In this document: positions 1-5,241 of the stretch, piece by piece
Layout: each line of letters opens with the position of its first letter
Position numbering within the stretch: the stretch's first letter is position 1
Source of the DNA: Deltaproteobacteria bacterium
GTDB lineage: Bacteria > Myxococcota > XYA12-FULL-58-9 > JAUUZB01
Reading direction: 5' to 3'
DNA length: 5,241 nucleotides
NCBI GenBank assembly: GCA_030590185.1
Contig: JAUUZB010000402.1
Coordinates: 1 to 5,241, forward strand
Notes under the pieces: generated by a model
The model's database searches: none
Told to the model about the DNA's origin: nothing
The model's input: only the letters and a program-made list of their open reading frames with translations
Position numbers and translations under genes: made by a program

Positions 1-84
1 CTCCGGCTCGACCTCCGGTTCCGGCTCTACCTCTGGTTCCGGCTCGATCTCCGGTTCTGGCTCGACCTCCGGTTCTGGTTCAAC
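1..84 (-). repeat. 18-bp tandem repeat encoding E(V/I)EPEP
   Basis: Four full 18-bp units lie at 13-30, 31-48, 49-66 and 67-84, with a partial unit at 1-12 reaching the window edge. Units differ at a few positions, mostly synonymous (for example ccggttccgg against ccggttctgg), plus one Val-to-Ile change. The period is a multiple of three, so gain or loss of units would keep the frame of the gene on the minus strand. The total copy number is unknown because the array is cut by the edge. Confidence 0.9.
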
Positions 85-201
85 CTCCGTCGCGTCCTTG
101 GCCTTCGCCCCGTCTTTGGCCTTCTTGGTTGAGCTCTTCTTCTTGGCGGAGGCGGGCTCTTTCGGGTCGGCTGTTTCAGGGTTGTCTGTGGCGTCTGACA
201 T
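1..201 (-). CDS. Lys/Ala-rich protein with E(V/I)EPEP tandem repeats (C-terminus beyond window)
   Basis: The frame opens at an ATG (complement of 199-201) and stays open for 67 codons to the left edge, so the C-terminus is missing. Residues 1-18 are polar and acidic (MSDATDNPETADPKEP). Residues 20-37 are rich in Lys, Ser and Ala (AKKKSSTKKAKDGAKAKDA). From residue 39 the protein is a hexapeptide repeat E-(V/I)-E-P-E-P that continues out of the window. There is no signal peptide or membrane segment at the N-terminus, so it should start in the cytoplasm. The segment is low-complexity and probably disordered or an extended Pro-Glu rod; any folded domain would lie beyond the edge. The ribosome site is weak (a GAG about 8 nt upstream). 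It follows the zinc-ribbon gene by 46 nt and may share its transcript. I do not recognise a family. The start and frame are fairly secure because the repeat is clean only in this frame. Confidence 0.72.
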   Translation of the reverse strand, partial: MSDATDNPETADPKEPASAKKKSSTKKAKDGAKAKDATEVEPEPEVEPEPEIEPEPEVEPEPEVEPE

Positions 202-247
202 CAACTACTCGACAGGGACCTGCCTCGGGCGCGGGTCGGTGCGTGCT

Positions 248-448
248 TCAAAAACCGCCGGCGTCGGCGTCGGGATCATAGGGAAACAGGGGAGAGCTCT
301 CCTCGGAGCCAGGGCGCCACAGGATTTCCCCGCAGCTCGGACAGGTCACCACGATCACCGGCTCGTACTCACTCTTCTGCGGCGCCTCGTGAAAGGTGGC
401 CTTGCACTTTGGGCAGGTTCGCTCGCCGTCGAAGGTGAAGTCGGCCAT
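248..448 (-). CDS. Small zinc-ribbon protein (66 aa)
   Basis: This is a complete 66-residue frame from ATG to TGA. It carries two knuckles, C12-P-K-C15 and C36-P-S-C39, separated by 20 residues, which is the classic layout of a one-zinc ribbon. Between them lies a beta-rich stretch (EYEPVIVVT). The tail from residue 46 is acidic, Pro-rich and short (PGSEESSPLFPYDPDADAGGF region), without a further domain. A GAAGAG a few bases before the ATG can serve as ribosome site. The N-terminal knuckle with CPKC-x3-F resembles the ribbon of the FYDLN/TIGR02300-type small acidic proteins, but the motif FYDLN itself is absent, so I do not assign that family. Role unknown; nucleic-acid or protein binding is the usual use of such ribbons. 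It lies 57 nt downstream of the cyclase gene and 46 nt upstream of the repeat protein on the same strand. Confidence 0.8.
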   Translation of the reverse strand: MADFTFDGERTCPKCKATFHEAPQKSEYEPVIVVTCPSCGEILWRPGSEESSPLFPYDPDADAGGF

Positions 449-503
449 GACTCTTCAATTTTGCCACGGCTGCCCGCGCGTTGAAAGTGGCATTTGAAAT
501 ATA

Positions 504-518
504 GCTCAACCGTTGAGC
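504..518 (-). terminator. Perfect 15-nt palindrome over the cyclase stop codon; possible weak terminator
   Basis: GCTCAAC-C-GTTGAGC is a perfect 7-bp inverted repeat around one central base and contains the cyclase stop codon (506-508). In the minus-strand transcript a GCUCAA/UUGAGC stem with a 3-nt loop would be followed by UAUAUUUC. That is U-rich but not a clean U tract, and the stem is short. It could be a weak or rho-assisted terminator, an attenuator ahead of the zinc-ribbon gene, or a protein-binding palindrome. The symmetry is certain; the function is inferred. Confidence 0.35.
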
Positions 519-1510
519 ACCACCGAGTAGATTTGCTGGCGGGATCGCTTCCCCTTGAGGAACACCTCCCGGCGAGAGAGTACCCGGACCCGGTCCTTGA
601 CCTTTTCATACGTCGATTCGCTGGCGATGATTTCGCCCGCCTGCGCCTGACCGCACAACCGGGCCGAGGTGTTGACCGTGTCCCCAATGGCGGTGATTTC
701 GCGGGCAAAGGGTGGCCCGATCGGTCCGATCACCATTGGCCCGGAGTTCACGCCGATCCCGAGGCGAAAATCGACCCCGACCAGCAGGCTGCCGATATCG
801 CTGTCGGCGGTCGCCACCAGGATCTCCTGGGCCGCTGATACCGCCGCCAGCTCGTGCTCGGCGGAGAGGTCGGTGGTGCGGAATATCGCCATCATGCCGT
901 CGCCCATGAACTTGTCAACCGTACCGCCGAAGTGCAGCACGGCGTTGGCGAGCTTGGCGAAAAGGTCATTGAGGGCACCGGCCACCGTCTCCGGGTCTTT
1001 GTTTTCGCTGACCTGGGTGAAGCTGCGCACGTCGGTGAACATGACCGTGGCGTAGTCGCGCACCGGAGGTTCATCGGCGCGTAGGTGCGCGGTGAAGCGT
1101 CCGAGCTGGCTCACCATCTCCCCGACGTTCTGGACGCGTGCCAGCAGGATCTGGATCCGCTCGGCCAGCGCTGAGGCAAGGGTCGGCTTGGTGGCGAAGT
1201 CATCGAAGCAGTCGTGGCAACGCCGCAGGGCGGGCGTGACGCGGTTCGCATTGACGAGATAGAGCGCCGCGAGCGGGTGGTTTCGGTGCTTGCGAAGATG
1301 CCGAACGAACTCGGCGCCCCCCGGCCCCGGCAGGTGAAAGTCGACCAGCACTAGATCCGGAGGCTCGCGGGCCGCCGCGGCCTGGCCGGAGGCCGCGTCA
1401 ATCCCGACCTGCACCTCGTAGCCTGCCTTAGCCAGAACCTGGCCCAGGGATCGGGCGAAGGTCCGATCCGGATCGACGATGAGGAGGCGGGGCGGCATCG
1501 GCTCGATCAT
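506..1510 (-). CDS. Response-regulator receiver domain fused to class III adenylate cyclase
   Basis: The 334-residue protein has two domains. Residues 8-123 form a CheY-like receiver: acidic D13/D15, phospho-acceptor D57 in LVDFHLPG, aromatic F105 and K108 before Pro. The usual Ser/Thr switch after strand 4 appears to be Asn (N87). After a linker (about 125-150), residues 151-332 form a class III nucleotide cyclase. Metal-binding Asp are D160 (MFTDVRSFT) and D204 (KFMGDG), K200 is at the adenine-recognition position, and N280 and R284 (DTVNTSAR) are the transition-state pair. T273, three residues before GD, replaces the Asp of class IIIa, which places it with class IIIb enzymes, several of which respond to bicarbonate. 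All catalytic residues are present, so it should make cAMP from ATP in the cytoplasm when the receiver is phosphorylated. No membrane segment and no neighbouring histidine kinase is seen, so its partner is encoded elsewhere. The start could be M1 or M5 (1498); neither has a strong ribosome site. Confidence 0.93.
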   Translation of the reverse strand: MIEPMPPRLLIVDPDRTFARSLGQVLAKAGYEVQVGIDAASGQAAAAREPPDLVLVDFHLPGPGGAEFVRHLRKHRNHPLAALYLVNANRVTPALRRCHDCFDDFATKPTLASALAERIQILLARVQNVGEMVSQLGRFTAHLRADEPPVRDYATVMFTDVRSFTQVSENKDPETVAGALNDLFAKLANAVLHFGGTVDKFMGDGMMAIFRTTDLSAEHELAAVSAAQEILVATADSDIGSLLVGVDFRLGIGVNSGPMVIGPIGPPFAREITAIGDTVNTSARLCGQAQAGEIIASESTYEKVKDRVRVLSRREVFLKGKRSRQQIYSVVLNG

Positions 1511-1555
1511 TGTAGCCGAGAACCGGCCGCGAACTAATAGGGCGTTCCACCGGCC

Positions 1556-1583
1556 TTGCCCCGGGCGGCGGTTCAGCGATACT
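1556..1583 (+). promoter_or_regulatory. Candidate sigma-70 promoter for the 119-aa protein gene
   Basis: TTGCCC (1556-1561) and GATACT (1578-1583) each match four of six consensus bases and are separated by 16 nt. Transcription would begin near 1590 and give a leader of roughly 35 nt that includes the strong Shine-Dalgarno. The rest of the 114-nt divergent gap (1511-1624) shows no long hairpin or clear operator. This is pattern matching only. Confidence 0.28.
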
Positions 1584-1611
1584 GACGGTCCACCCCCTGA
1601 CCCACTCCACC

Positions 1612-1617
1612 AAGGAG
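1612..1617 (+). promoter_or_regulatory. Strong Shine-Dalgarno AAGGAG
   Basis: AAGGAG lies 7 nt before the ATG at 1625, a near-ideal sequence and spacing. It fixes the start of the 119-residue gene and is the strongest ribosome site in the window, suggesting good expression. Confidence 0.85.
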
Positions 1618-1624
1618 ATCGCCG

Positions 1625-1984
1625 ATGCCCTCTCTCTATCTGGTCCCCAAGAAGGGCGCCGAGTTCCCATTCGAAGAGGTGAAGAAGAAGATCGCCGGAC
1701 TACCCAAGATCTCCACCACCGATGTCGACTTCGACGCCTTGATCCAGAAGTGCAAGGACAACGACTGGCCTCCGGAGTTGGCAGACAAGTATCGCCGCCT
1801 CAAGGACAGCGGCAATTGCATCGAGTTCGAGACCAAGGGGGATCCGGTCTACACGGGCACGGTCTGGGAAGAGAACGTCTACTTCACGTTCGAGGACCTG
1901 GCGCAGCACAACGCCTGTGAGCCGTTCATCGAGAAGCTGGCCCGGGAGCTCGGCCTCGAGATCAGCATCGGCTTCTCCGAGTGA
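1625..1984 (+). CDS. Conserved-looking hypothetical protein (119 aa), acidic, cytoplasmic
   Basis: This is a complete frame behind the ideal Shine-Dalgarno described separately. The protein begins MPSLYLVPKKGAEFPFEEVKKKI and is mixed in charge but acidic overall. It has no signal peptide or hydrophobic segment, so it should be soluble. Predicted elements by eye are an N-terminal strand, a Lys-rich helix (about 15-24), a helical middle (about 37-62, with DALIQKCKDNDWPPELADKYRRL), a beta part (about 66-90, CIEFETKGDPVYTGTVWEENVYFTF) and a C-terminal helix and strand ending LGLEISIGFSE. Its two Cys-containing segments (C43, C65, C98) do not form a CXXC site. I do not recognise the family and assign no function. 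Codons favour AAG, GAC, GAG and ATC, which together with the ribosome site hint at good expression. It is divergent from the cyclase and tail to tail with the FAD gene. Confidence 0.85.
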   Translation: MPSLYLVPKKGAEFPFEEVKKKIAGLPKISTTDVDFDALIQKCKDNDWPPELADKYRRLKDSGNCIEFETKGDPVYTGTVWEENVYFTFEDLAQHNACEPFIEKLARELGLEISIGFSE

Positions 1985-1990
1985 CCGTCG

Positions 1991-3658
1991 CTAGCCGGGG
2001 ATGAGCTCGCGATGGGCGCCGGCCGCGGCGAGCATCGCCTCGGCAGCGCGCATTCCATCCACGGCGGCGCTCGCGATCCCGCCGCCATAGCCGAGTCCTT
2101 CCCCGCAGGGGTAGAGGCCCCGGGCACCCACCGCTTCGAGGTCCTCGGTCCGGGGAAGGCGCAGCGGCGAGGCGGTGCGGGTCTCGACGCCGATCAGGGT
2201 GGCGTCGTTGGTGACGAAGCCGGGTAGGGTGCGGTCAAAGGCCGCCAAACCCCGGCGTAGCGCCTCGATCAGGGGAGCCGGGTAGAGACGGTCGAGCTCG
2301 GCTGGCTGCAGACCCCGTCGGTAGGAGGAGGGAGGAGATCTGACCGATGAGAGCTCTGATTGGCCGAGGGCGGTAGACGGCTCACCGGCCACGAAATCGG
2401 CGAGGCGGGCGGCGGGGGCTCGGAATTCTCCACCGCCGGCCGCATAGGCGGCGCGTTCCACCTGCTCCTGGAAGCGGACCCCGGCGAAGACCCCGTCATG
2501 TCCTGCGGCGGCAAAGTCGGACGGGCCAACGCTCACCACGATGCCGCCGTTGGCGAAGCGACCGGAGCGGGCCTTGTGGCTCATGCCGTTGACGCACAGT
2601 TCCTCGGCTCGGGTCGGGGTCGCGACCACCACGCCGCCGGGGCACACGCAGAAGGAGTAGATGCCGCGGTGCGCGTCCCCCTCGCCCTCGTTGTGGCTCA
2701 GTCGATAGTCGGCTGCCGGCAGTAGCGGGTCGCCTGCGAAACGGCCATAGCGCAGCTCGTCGATCTTCTCCTGCGGGTGCTCGACCCGGAAGCCTACCGC
2801 GAAGGGGCGCGCCTCGAGCGTTAGACCGGCCGCCTCGAGGCCTGCCATCACGTCGCGGGCCGAGTGGCCGGTGGCGAGGATCAGGCGTGGGGTGTCCCAA
2901 CGTTCGCCGGCGGCGGTCCGGGCCGCCACCAGCTCGCCGTCGCTGATCTCCAGGCGCTCCATTCGTGTCTCAAAGTGGATCACGCAGCCGAGATCCTCGA
3001 GGCGCTGTCGCATCGCCTCGATGACGCGCACCAACCGGTCGGTGCCGATGTGGGGCCGGTTGTCGATCCGGATCCCGGGCTCGGCGCCGAGTTGCACCAG
3101 GGTGTCCATGAATTGGTGGACCCGCGGATCCTTGACCCGGGTGTGGAGCTTGCCATCGGAGAAGGCACCCGCGCCCCCCTCGCCAAAGCAAACGTTCGAC
3201 TCTGGATCGAGCTCACCGCGGGCGTAGAGGGCGCTGACATCCTTGGCCCGTAGCGAAACCGGGCGACCGCGTTCGAGCAGGACCGGCGGCCAGCCCGCCT
3301 CGGCGAGGGTGAGCGCCGCGAACAGACCAGCCGGGCCAGCGCCCACGACCACCGGTGGCGGGCCGTCGGGCCGCTGGGGAAGCACCCAGCGATGACGCTC
3401 CGGCGGTCGCAGCGGCTCGGCCCAACCTGCGGCCACCACCCGCTCCCCGAGCCGGGGCTCGAGGGTCAAGCTAACATTATATATGTAGCGAGGGTTGCGC
3501 CGGCGGGTGTCGAGGGCCCGGCGCACGATGGTTGGCTGCGGTAGGGTCTCGGCGCGAACCTGAAATCGGTCGGCGACCCGCCGCCGCAGCGCCTCCTCCG
3601 GTTCCGAGGCCTCGGCGAGCGGCAGGGAGAGATCGCGTGTGATGACGGTGATGTCCAT
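1991..3658 (-). CDS. FAD-dependent dehydrogenase-like protein (COG2509-type, NAD(P)/FAD oxidoreductase)
   Basis: The complete 555-residue protein matches the layout of the uncharacterised FAD-dependent dehydrogenases grouped in COG2509. An N-terminal extension (about 1-95, with RRALDTRRRNPRYIYNV at 46-62) precedes a Rossmann FAD site: G106-x-G108-x-x-G111 after a hydrophobic strand, with E129 (LLERG) at the end of strand 2 for the ribose. The Gly-rich FGEGGAGAFSDGKL (158-171) and the second nucleotide-site motif LILATGHSARD (259-269) follow. The C-terminal part has SSYRRGL (444-450) and the flavin-contacting LYPCGEGLGYGGGIASAAVDG (515-535). No membrane segment is seen. The substrate of this family is not established to my knowledge, so I give only a likely redox role with bound FAD. 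The start at ATG 3656-3658 has an AGGG 4 nt upstream. A 111-nt gap separates it from the divergent pseudouridine synthase module gene. Confidence 0.93.
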   Translation of the reverse strand: MDITVITRDLSLPLAEASEPEEALRRRVADRFQVRAETLPQPTIVRRALDTRRRNPRYIYNVSLTLEPRLGERVVAAGWAEPLRPPERHRWVLPQRPDGPPPVVVGAGPAGLFAALTLAEAGWPPVLLERGRPVSLRAKDVSALYARGELDPESNVCFGEGGAGAFSDGKLHTRVKDPRVHQFMDTLVQLGAEPGIRIDNRPHIGTDRLVRVIEAMRQRLEDLGCVIHFETRMERLEISDGELVAARTAAGERWDTPRLILATGHSARDVMAGLEAAGLTLEARPFAVGFRVEHPQEKIDELRYGRFAGDPLLPAADYRLSHNEGEGDAHRGIYSFCVCPGGVVVATPTRAEELCVNGMSHKARSGRFANGGIVVSVGPSDFAAAGHDGVFAGVRFQEQVERAAYAAGGGEFRAPAARLADFVAGEPSTALGQSELSSVRSPPSSYRRGLQPAELDRLYPAPLIEALRRGLAAFDRTLPGFVTNDATLIGVETRTASPLRLPRTEDLEAVGARGLYPCGEGLGYGGGIASAAVDGMRAAEAMLAAAGAHRELIPG

Positions 3659-3723
3659 GTCGCCCTACGATGCCCAGCCCGGCCGGGGGGCGCAAGGCGC
3701 CGGCGGATTTGTGGGCCAGCGCC

Positions 3724-3752
3724 TTGACTGCCCGGGCGGGATTGCCTTCAAG
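3724..3752 (+). promoter_or_regulatory. Weak candidate promoter for the pseudouridine synthase genes
   Basis: TTGACT (3724-3729) is a good -35 match. After a 17-nt spacer comes TTCAAG (3747-3752), which matches the -10 consensus at only three of six positions. It lies just upstream of the AGGA ribosome site and GTG start, leaving a very short leader. The rest of the divergent gap 3659-3769 is GC-rich with short palindromes (for example CCCGGCCGGG) but no clear operator. Confidence 0.22.
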
Positions 3753-3758
3753 CCCCCC

Positions 3759-3762
3759 AGGA
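3759..3762 (+). promoter_or_regulatory. Shine-Dalgarno AGGA supporting a GTG start
   Basis: AGGA lies 7 nt before GTG at 3770. The next in-frame ATG (3779) has AGG only 1 nt away, too close to act as a ribosome site, so the GTG is preferred. A third option, ATG 3791, has only a weak GAG. Confidence 0.5.
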
Positions 3763-3769
3763 CGACGCG

Positions 3770-4807
3770 GTGTCAGGCATGAGCGCATCAATGGGGGTGT
3801 ACGGCGGTTTCTGCGCTGCCTGCGGGCGGGTGCACGCCCTGCGCTGTAGTGCCGCGGCGGAGCGCGCGGCGGCCGAGCTGATGACCGAGCTGCGCCGCGC
3901 CGGCAGCGTCGACCTGGCCGCCCTGGATCCTGACCCGCTGCTGAGCACCGGGTCATTATATAGGGAGGATGGCCAAATGTTCGGGGTGTTGGTCTGCCAC
4001 GATCACGCCGGTGTCAGCCGAACCCTGCGCGCCTTTTCGGGCCGCTTCAACGGCGTGCCCGAGGTCGCCGGTTGGGTGCCGCCGGTGCCGAGCGCAGTGG
4101 TGAGCTCCGAGGCGGCCGAGGCAGAGGGGCGAATCGTCGCGATCGGACGCGAGCTGGCAGATCAGCGGGCGGCGCTCCCGGCGGCCGAGGCCGAGGCGGT
4201 CGAGGTGGGGCGGGTCGATCGGTTGCAACTCTCCACCCTCGATGCGGCGCAGGCCGCGCGTCGAACCCAGCGCCACCGACGGCGGGAGCAGTTGAGGGTG
4301 GAGATGGGAACCGCGGACTCCACCCACAGCGTGGCCATCTCCACGCAGCTCGAAGCCTTGGACGACGAGAGCAGGCGCGACAAGAGCGCTCGGCGATGCC
4401 TCAAGGAAAACGGCGTCGCGCGCCTCGCCCCCCTCCAAGCGCTACGATCCGAGATCGCCAGCCTAGAGGCGCAACGGCGATCCCTCTCCCGCCGACTGAT
4501 GACCGACCTGCACCGCAGCTATCGCCTGACCAATTTCCGGGGCGAGACCCGTCCGTTGGTCGAGATCTTCGTCGGCAAGGGCATCCCGAGTGGCGCGGCC
4601 GAGTGCTGCGCACCCAAGCTCCTGCAGGCAGCGGCCGTGGACGGGCTCGAGCCGTTGGGCCTCGCTGAGTTCTGGTGGGGCGCCTCCTCGGCTGGGGTTG
4701 AGCGCCAGGAGGGGCGCATCTATCCGGCCTGTGTCGACAAGTGTCAGCCGATCCTCGGCTTCCTCCTCTGCGGCGCATCCGCCGGAGTCGCCGATGAGCG
4801 AGTTTAG
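3770..4807 (+). CDS. Stand-alone N-terminal module of an RluA-type pseudouridine synthase (coiled-coil protein)
   Basis: The 345-residue protein (GTG start) carries the motifs of the region that in Vibrio and Shewanella-type enzymes precedes the RluA catalytic domain. In order these are C15-x2-C18 near the N-terminus, GQMFGVLVC (68-76), GWVPPV (101-106), a long Ala/Glu/Arg-rich coiled coil (about 112-245), YRLTNFRGE (251-259), ECCAPKLLQ (278-286), LAEFWWG (298-304) and YPACVDKCQPIL (318-329). The conserved Cys could bind metal, but that is not shown. It has no pseudouridine synthase active site of its own. In the fused relatives the catalytic domain follows directly after the YPAC..KC.PIL motif; here this frame stops 16 codons after the motif, and the catalytic part starts in another frame. 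A role as partner or RNA-binding accessory of the next gene product is inferred. The alternative is one gene broken by a frameshift or sequencing indel. Confidence 0.85.
   Translation: MSGMSASMGVYGGFCAACGRVHALRCSAAAERAAAELMTELRRAGSVDLAALDPDPLLSTGSLYREDGQMFGVLVCHDHAGVSRTLRAFSGRFNGVPEVAGWVPPVPSAVVSSEAAEAEGRIVAIGRELADQRAALPAAEAEAVEVGRVDRLQLSTLDAAQAARRTQRHRRREQLRVEMGTADSTHSVAISTQLEALDDESRRDKSARRCLKENGVARLAPLQALRSEIASLEAQRRSLSRRLMTDLHRSYRLTNFRGETRPLVEIFVGKGIPSGAAECCAPKLLQAAAVDGLEPLGLAEFWWGASSAGVERQEGRIYPACVDKCQPILGFLLCGASAGVADERV
4784..4787 (+). promoter_or_regulatory. Shine-Dalgarno GGAG inside the upstream gene, serving the RluA-domain gene
   Basis: GGAG lies 6 nt before the ATG at 4794 and sits in the last codons of the upstream gene. 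This gives the catalytic gene its own ribosome site and, with the 14-nt overlap, a layout typical of translational coupling. It is the main argument that the split is real rather than an error. Confidence 0.6.
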
Positions 4808-5241
4808 GCCGCCAGATCTGCGTCACGTTGAGCTCCCGGTCCTTCACGTTGAACCGGGCTCCTTCGTCGTCGTGAACAAACCGCCCGGTCTGTTGGCGGT
4901 CCCCGGTCGGGGACCCCACGCTCAGGATTGCGTAGTGTCCCGCATCCGCGAGGCATACGCTGAAGCGCGCGGATCGCTGATCGCTCACCGCCTCGACATG
5001 GACACCTCCGGCCTGATGGTCGTGCCGCTGACGCCCGACGTGCAACGCATCCTGTCGGAGCAGTTCGAGGCCCGCGAAGTGGCGAAGACCTACGTGGCGC
5101 TGCTCGCGGGCACTCTCGCCGGAGAGGCCGGCACCATCCGGCTGGCCTTCCGGCTCGACCCGGACAACCGACCGCATCAGATTTACGATCCCGAGCACGG
5201 CAAGGTGGGCGAGACCGAGTGGCGGGTCCTGGGACGCGAGC
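4794..5241 (+). CDS. RluA-family pseudouridine synthase, catalytic domain (C-terminus beyond window)
   Basis: The frame opens at ATG 4794 and is still open at the right edge after 149 codons. Near the N-terminus it has LPVLHVEPGSFVVVNKPPG (14-32) and LLAVPGRG (33-40), the usual entry to the RluA fold. HRLDMDTSGL at 65-74 is the RluA signature, with D68 as the catalytic Asp that attacks the uridine. Further family motifs are QFEAREVAKTYVALLAG (90-106) and NRPHQIYDPEHGKVGETEW (125-143). The enzyme should convert uridine to pseudouridine in RNA; the RluA relatives act on tRNA U32 and 23S rRNA U746, but the target here cannot be read from sequence. The start overlaps the stop of the module gene by 14 nt. 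The same frame is open further upstream, so an indel in the linker would fuse the two genes. Roughly the last 60-80 residues are missing because of the window edge. Confidence 0.93.
   Translation, partial: MSEFRPPDLRHVELPVLHVEPGSFVVVNKPPGLLAVPGRGPHAQDCVVSRIREAYAEARGSLIAHRLDMDTSGLMVVPLTPDVQRILSEQFEAREVAKTYVALLAGTLAGEAGTIRLAFRLDPDNRPHQIYDPEHGKVGETEWRVLGRE

Noticed and set aside
1..89. The short tandem repeats considered as a CRISPR array or iterons.
   Set aside because: The units are contiguous 18-bp copies without spacers and are a clean coding hexapeptide repeat in one frame.
98..484. A 128-codon plus-strand open frame.
   Set aside because: It is antisense to the repeat protein and the zinc-ribbon gene, both of which show coherent composition or CXXC motifs on the minus strand.
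457..500. TTTCAA and CAAAAT on the minus strand with a 17-nt spacer before the zinc-ribbon gene.
   Set aside because: The matches are weak and the -10 would lie about 10 nt from the ATG, leaving the ribosome site outside the transcript.
1507..1539. Possible minus-strand -10 boxes (TACAAT at 1507-1512, TATTAG at 1534-1539) for the cyclase gene.
   Set aside because: Neither has an acceptable -35 at normal spacing, and TACAAT overlaps the start codon, so no promoter is called.
2360..3253. Plus-strand open frames (2360-2725 and 2864-3253).
   Set aside because: They are antisense to the complete FAD gene, have no ribosome site, and translate to Gly/Ala/His-rich sequence without motifs.
3476..3481. 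A perfect TATAAT on the minus strand in an AT-rich island within the FAD gene.
   Set aside because: It encodes the conserved-looking RYIYNV segment (Tyr-Ile-Tyr-Asn codons are naturally AT-rich) and there is no -35 at 16-18 nt (the 17-nt position reads GCCGGC).
4401..5198. A 265-codon open frame on the minus strand.
   Set aside because: It lies opposite the module gene and the RluA domain, whose motifs are unmistakable on the plus strand. Its translation is Arg/Gly-rich low-complexity sequence, as expected for a shadow in GC-rich DNA.

Overview
The window is a GC-rich bacterial chromosome segment with compact, mostly divergent or convergent single genes and ordinary housekeeping or signalling content. 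The best lineage clue is on the right. There a coiled-coil module (motifs MFGVLV, WVPPV, APKLLQ, LAEFWWG, YPAC..KC.PIL) precedes an RluA-type pseudouridine synthase. I know this arrangement from gammaproteobacteria such as Vibrio and Shewanella, so a high-GC gammaproteobacterium is the most likely source; that is inference. No mobile element, phage gene, CRISPR array, tRNA or rRNA is visible.

Left part, minus strand (1-1510). Read in transcription order this holds a receiver-domain/class III adenylate cyclase fusion (1510-506), a 66-residue two-CXXC zinc-ribbon protein (448-248), and the start of a Lys/Ala-rich protein that turns into a tandem E(V/I)EPEP repeat and runs off the left edge (201-1). 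Gaps of 57 and 46 nt would allow co-transcription. A 15-nt perfect palindrome sits over the cyclase stop codon.

Middle part. A strong Shine-Dalgarno precedes a 119-residue acidic protein of unknown function on the plus strand (1625-1984). Its stop lies only 6 nt from that of a 555-residue FAD-dependent dehydrogenase-like protein on the minus strand (3658-1991), so the two genes are tail to tail with no room for a separate terminator.

Right part, plus strand (3770-5241). The module normally fused in front of the RluA catalytic domain is here a separate GTG-started gene (3770-4807). The catalytic part starts at its own ATG (4794), overlapping the upstream stop by 14 nt in another frame, with a well-placed GGAG Shine-Dalgarno. 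The catalytic gene is cut by the window edge. This split, translationally coupled pseudouridine synthase is the most interesting feature. The other points worth a look are the direct receiver-cyclase architecture with a class IIIb-type Thr, and the acidic repeat protein next to a zinc ribbon. I see no convincing wholly new defence or mobile system in this window.
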